This document shows positions 24,961 through 64,000 of a stretch of DNA of 64,000 nt, in pieces. The notes beneath the pieces were generated by a model that did not search any database, was not told the origin of the DNA, and was given only the letters and a program-made list of their open reading frames with translations. Positions within the stretch are counted from its first letter, which is position 1, and each line of letters opens with the position of its first letter. A program made the translations under genes and the position numbers. This stretch comes from Atherinomorus stipes (Eukaryota > Chordata > Actinopteri > Atheriniformes > Atherinidae): positions 62,001 through 126,000 of the forward strand of contig JALJCO010009080.1 in assembly GCA_023101725.1 (NCBI GenBank), given 5' to 3'.

Positions 24961-25418
24961 GTAGAGTGAAGGGTCAGAGCATTTTTCAGGTCCTGTGTCA
25001 GGTCTTTGCTGCTTCTTCTCCTACCCTCTCTGTTCTTGAATGGCAGGTCAGTGTTAGGTGGCTCAGGAAACACACACTCATACAAAACCCGTTATGTGCA
25101 ACTGTTGGACAGAAAATGGAAAAAACGGCACCAAAGCGCTGGAGAAAACTTTGAAAGATCCTCAACAAGTCTGAAGAACTATTAAACCAATCGCCTTAAC
25201 CTGGCTATTGGATGCAAAATGTGCACCAACGAGTTTGTTGTTAGGCTTCGAGTTTTTCTGCCCCTGTTTTAAAGCTGTTTCAGTATGTGACCTTGAAGCC
25301 ACCATGAGTCATGGTGGTTCAGTTGTTTGCATATTTTGTGATGGGGGTTTTCTGCTTGCTGTTATTTTCATTGCAGATTAATTATCTAAACAAAGTGTTT
25401 CTTTTCTCCTTGCTGCAG

Positions 25419-25492
25419 CTCGTGTGTGCAGAAGAATATGCAGTAGAGGAAGCAGCTGCATCTACACATTCCAACACATTCTTCCCCGCGAT
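25419..25492 (+). other. esr2: 5' untranslated part of first coding exon, with a two-codon uORF
   Basis: The acceptor TTGCTGCAG|CT at 25418/25419 follows a T/C-rich tract. The 74 nt before the start codon contain an upstream ATG at 25438 read as Met-Gln-stop (ATGCAGTAG, 25438-25446), in a different frame from the receptor. The main-frame sequence is open upstream to 25424, but no in-frame ATG precedes 25493. Confidence 0.75.
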
Positions 25493-63513
<38,021 letters not shown>

Positions 63514-64000
63514 AAGGACTAAAAGACTGAACCTGAGGGGGTTTACACCACCCCCACTTCCCCTCCAGAAAAGGGAGAAGAAAAACACACATACACCAGT
63601 TCATTGTTTGGTAAAGTTCTTTCTTTTTTAGATGTTTTTAGTCTTTTTGGAAGAAAAAAAAAAAAACCTTTTGGACTGACTGTATATTATGTGTTGGTAA
63701 ATATTTTTTGTGAACGTGCACTACAGTAGGTGTTCTATAAGAACATTGCTGAACCTCTGCCAGGCAGTTTGGGCTCATTTTTTAAAATACACATTATTGA
63801 TATGTCTTTTTTCATGATGTAATAATCAGAGCATGCCATCGCCGCATCTCTTCTGCCTTACACGTGCATGTAGTCCACGCAATCAAGACCTTTTGTATTT
63901 CCAGAAAGATTGTTACACCTTAAAGGGCACTGTTCTGTCACTCTGCACTGTAATTTCCTCTTTTACTACTACTGTGTACTTTCGTGTTTTTAATCTGCCT
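63514..64000 (+). other. esr2: 3' untranslated region of esr2 (partial)
   Basis: No clear AATAAA is found before the window end, so polyadenylation probably lies beyond it. An A-run is at 63653-63666. No other gene is seen here. Confidence 0.6.

Larger units (their letters stand above)
2846..25418 (+). other. esr2: Putative first intron of esr2 (22.6 kb)
   Basis: It lies between the proposed noncoding exon and the first coding exon. No coding exon is recognised. It contains many hAT-like MITEs, Tc1-like remnants, palindromic MITEs and simple repeats, each listed separately. Stretches such as 2960-4380, 8400-9590, 12100-14480, 17050-18040, 18900-21480 and 22200-23690 show no feature I can name; they are AT-rich noncoding DNA with only short chance frames. 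Confidence 0.5.

Overview
The window is nuclear DNA of a ray-finned fish, most likely a percomorph. It holds one protein-coding gene on the + strand, an estrogen receptor beta gene (esr2). Supporting points are a vertebrate exon/intron layout with GT..AG borders, a steroid-receptor DNA-binding domain and ligand-binding domain of ER type, an N-terminal domain of teleost ER-beta type, and introns filled with fish-type DNA transposons (Tc1-like, hAT-like, mariner-like), tRNA-derived SINEs and a LINE remnant. No bacterial, phage or CRISPR features were seen.

Layout: positions 1-2300 are repeat-rich upstream flank. A CpG-rich block at about 2280-2960 looks like the promoter and ends in a likely untranslated first exon with a good splice donor at 2845/2846. 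A 22.6 kb first intron follows. Nine coding exons then run from 25493 to 63513: A/B domain (25493-25923), first zinc finger (29953-30149), second zinc finger (30248-30364), hinge and start of the ligand-binding domain (33277-33636), ligand-binding domain (41820-41958, 46701-46834, 55766-55949), helix 12 plus most of the F domain (59785-60120), and the F-domain tail (63399-63513). All phases agree and the join is 2013 nt, giving a 670-residue receptor. The 3' untranslated region runs off the window end.

The protein should be a ligand-activated nuclear transcription factor. It keeps the ER P-box, the D-box and the Glu/Arg/His set that holds estradiol (E356, R397, H527 by alignment with the human receptors), and the AF-2 helix. 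The unusual part is an F domain of about 120 residues split by an extra intron, whose donor contains an in-frame stop codon. The paralogue (esr2a or esr2b; naming differs between fish species) cannot be fixed from sequence alone. A long F domain and the N-terminal style favour the form called ER-beta2 or ER-gamma in percomorphs.

Most other sequence is intronic repeats. They include a 1.4 kb hAT-like element with a perfect 8-bp target duplication, a 1.2 kb Tc1-like element with decayed transposase nested in another inverted-repeat element beside a 13 x 40 bp minisatellite, three mariner-like MITEs, several long palindromes, and homopolymer, purine and microsatellite tracts. I found no convincing second gene and no clearly new biological system; the findings are mainly gene-structure and repeat-architecture observations.
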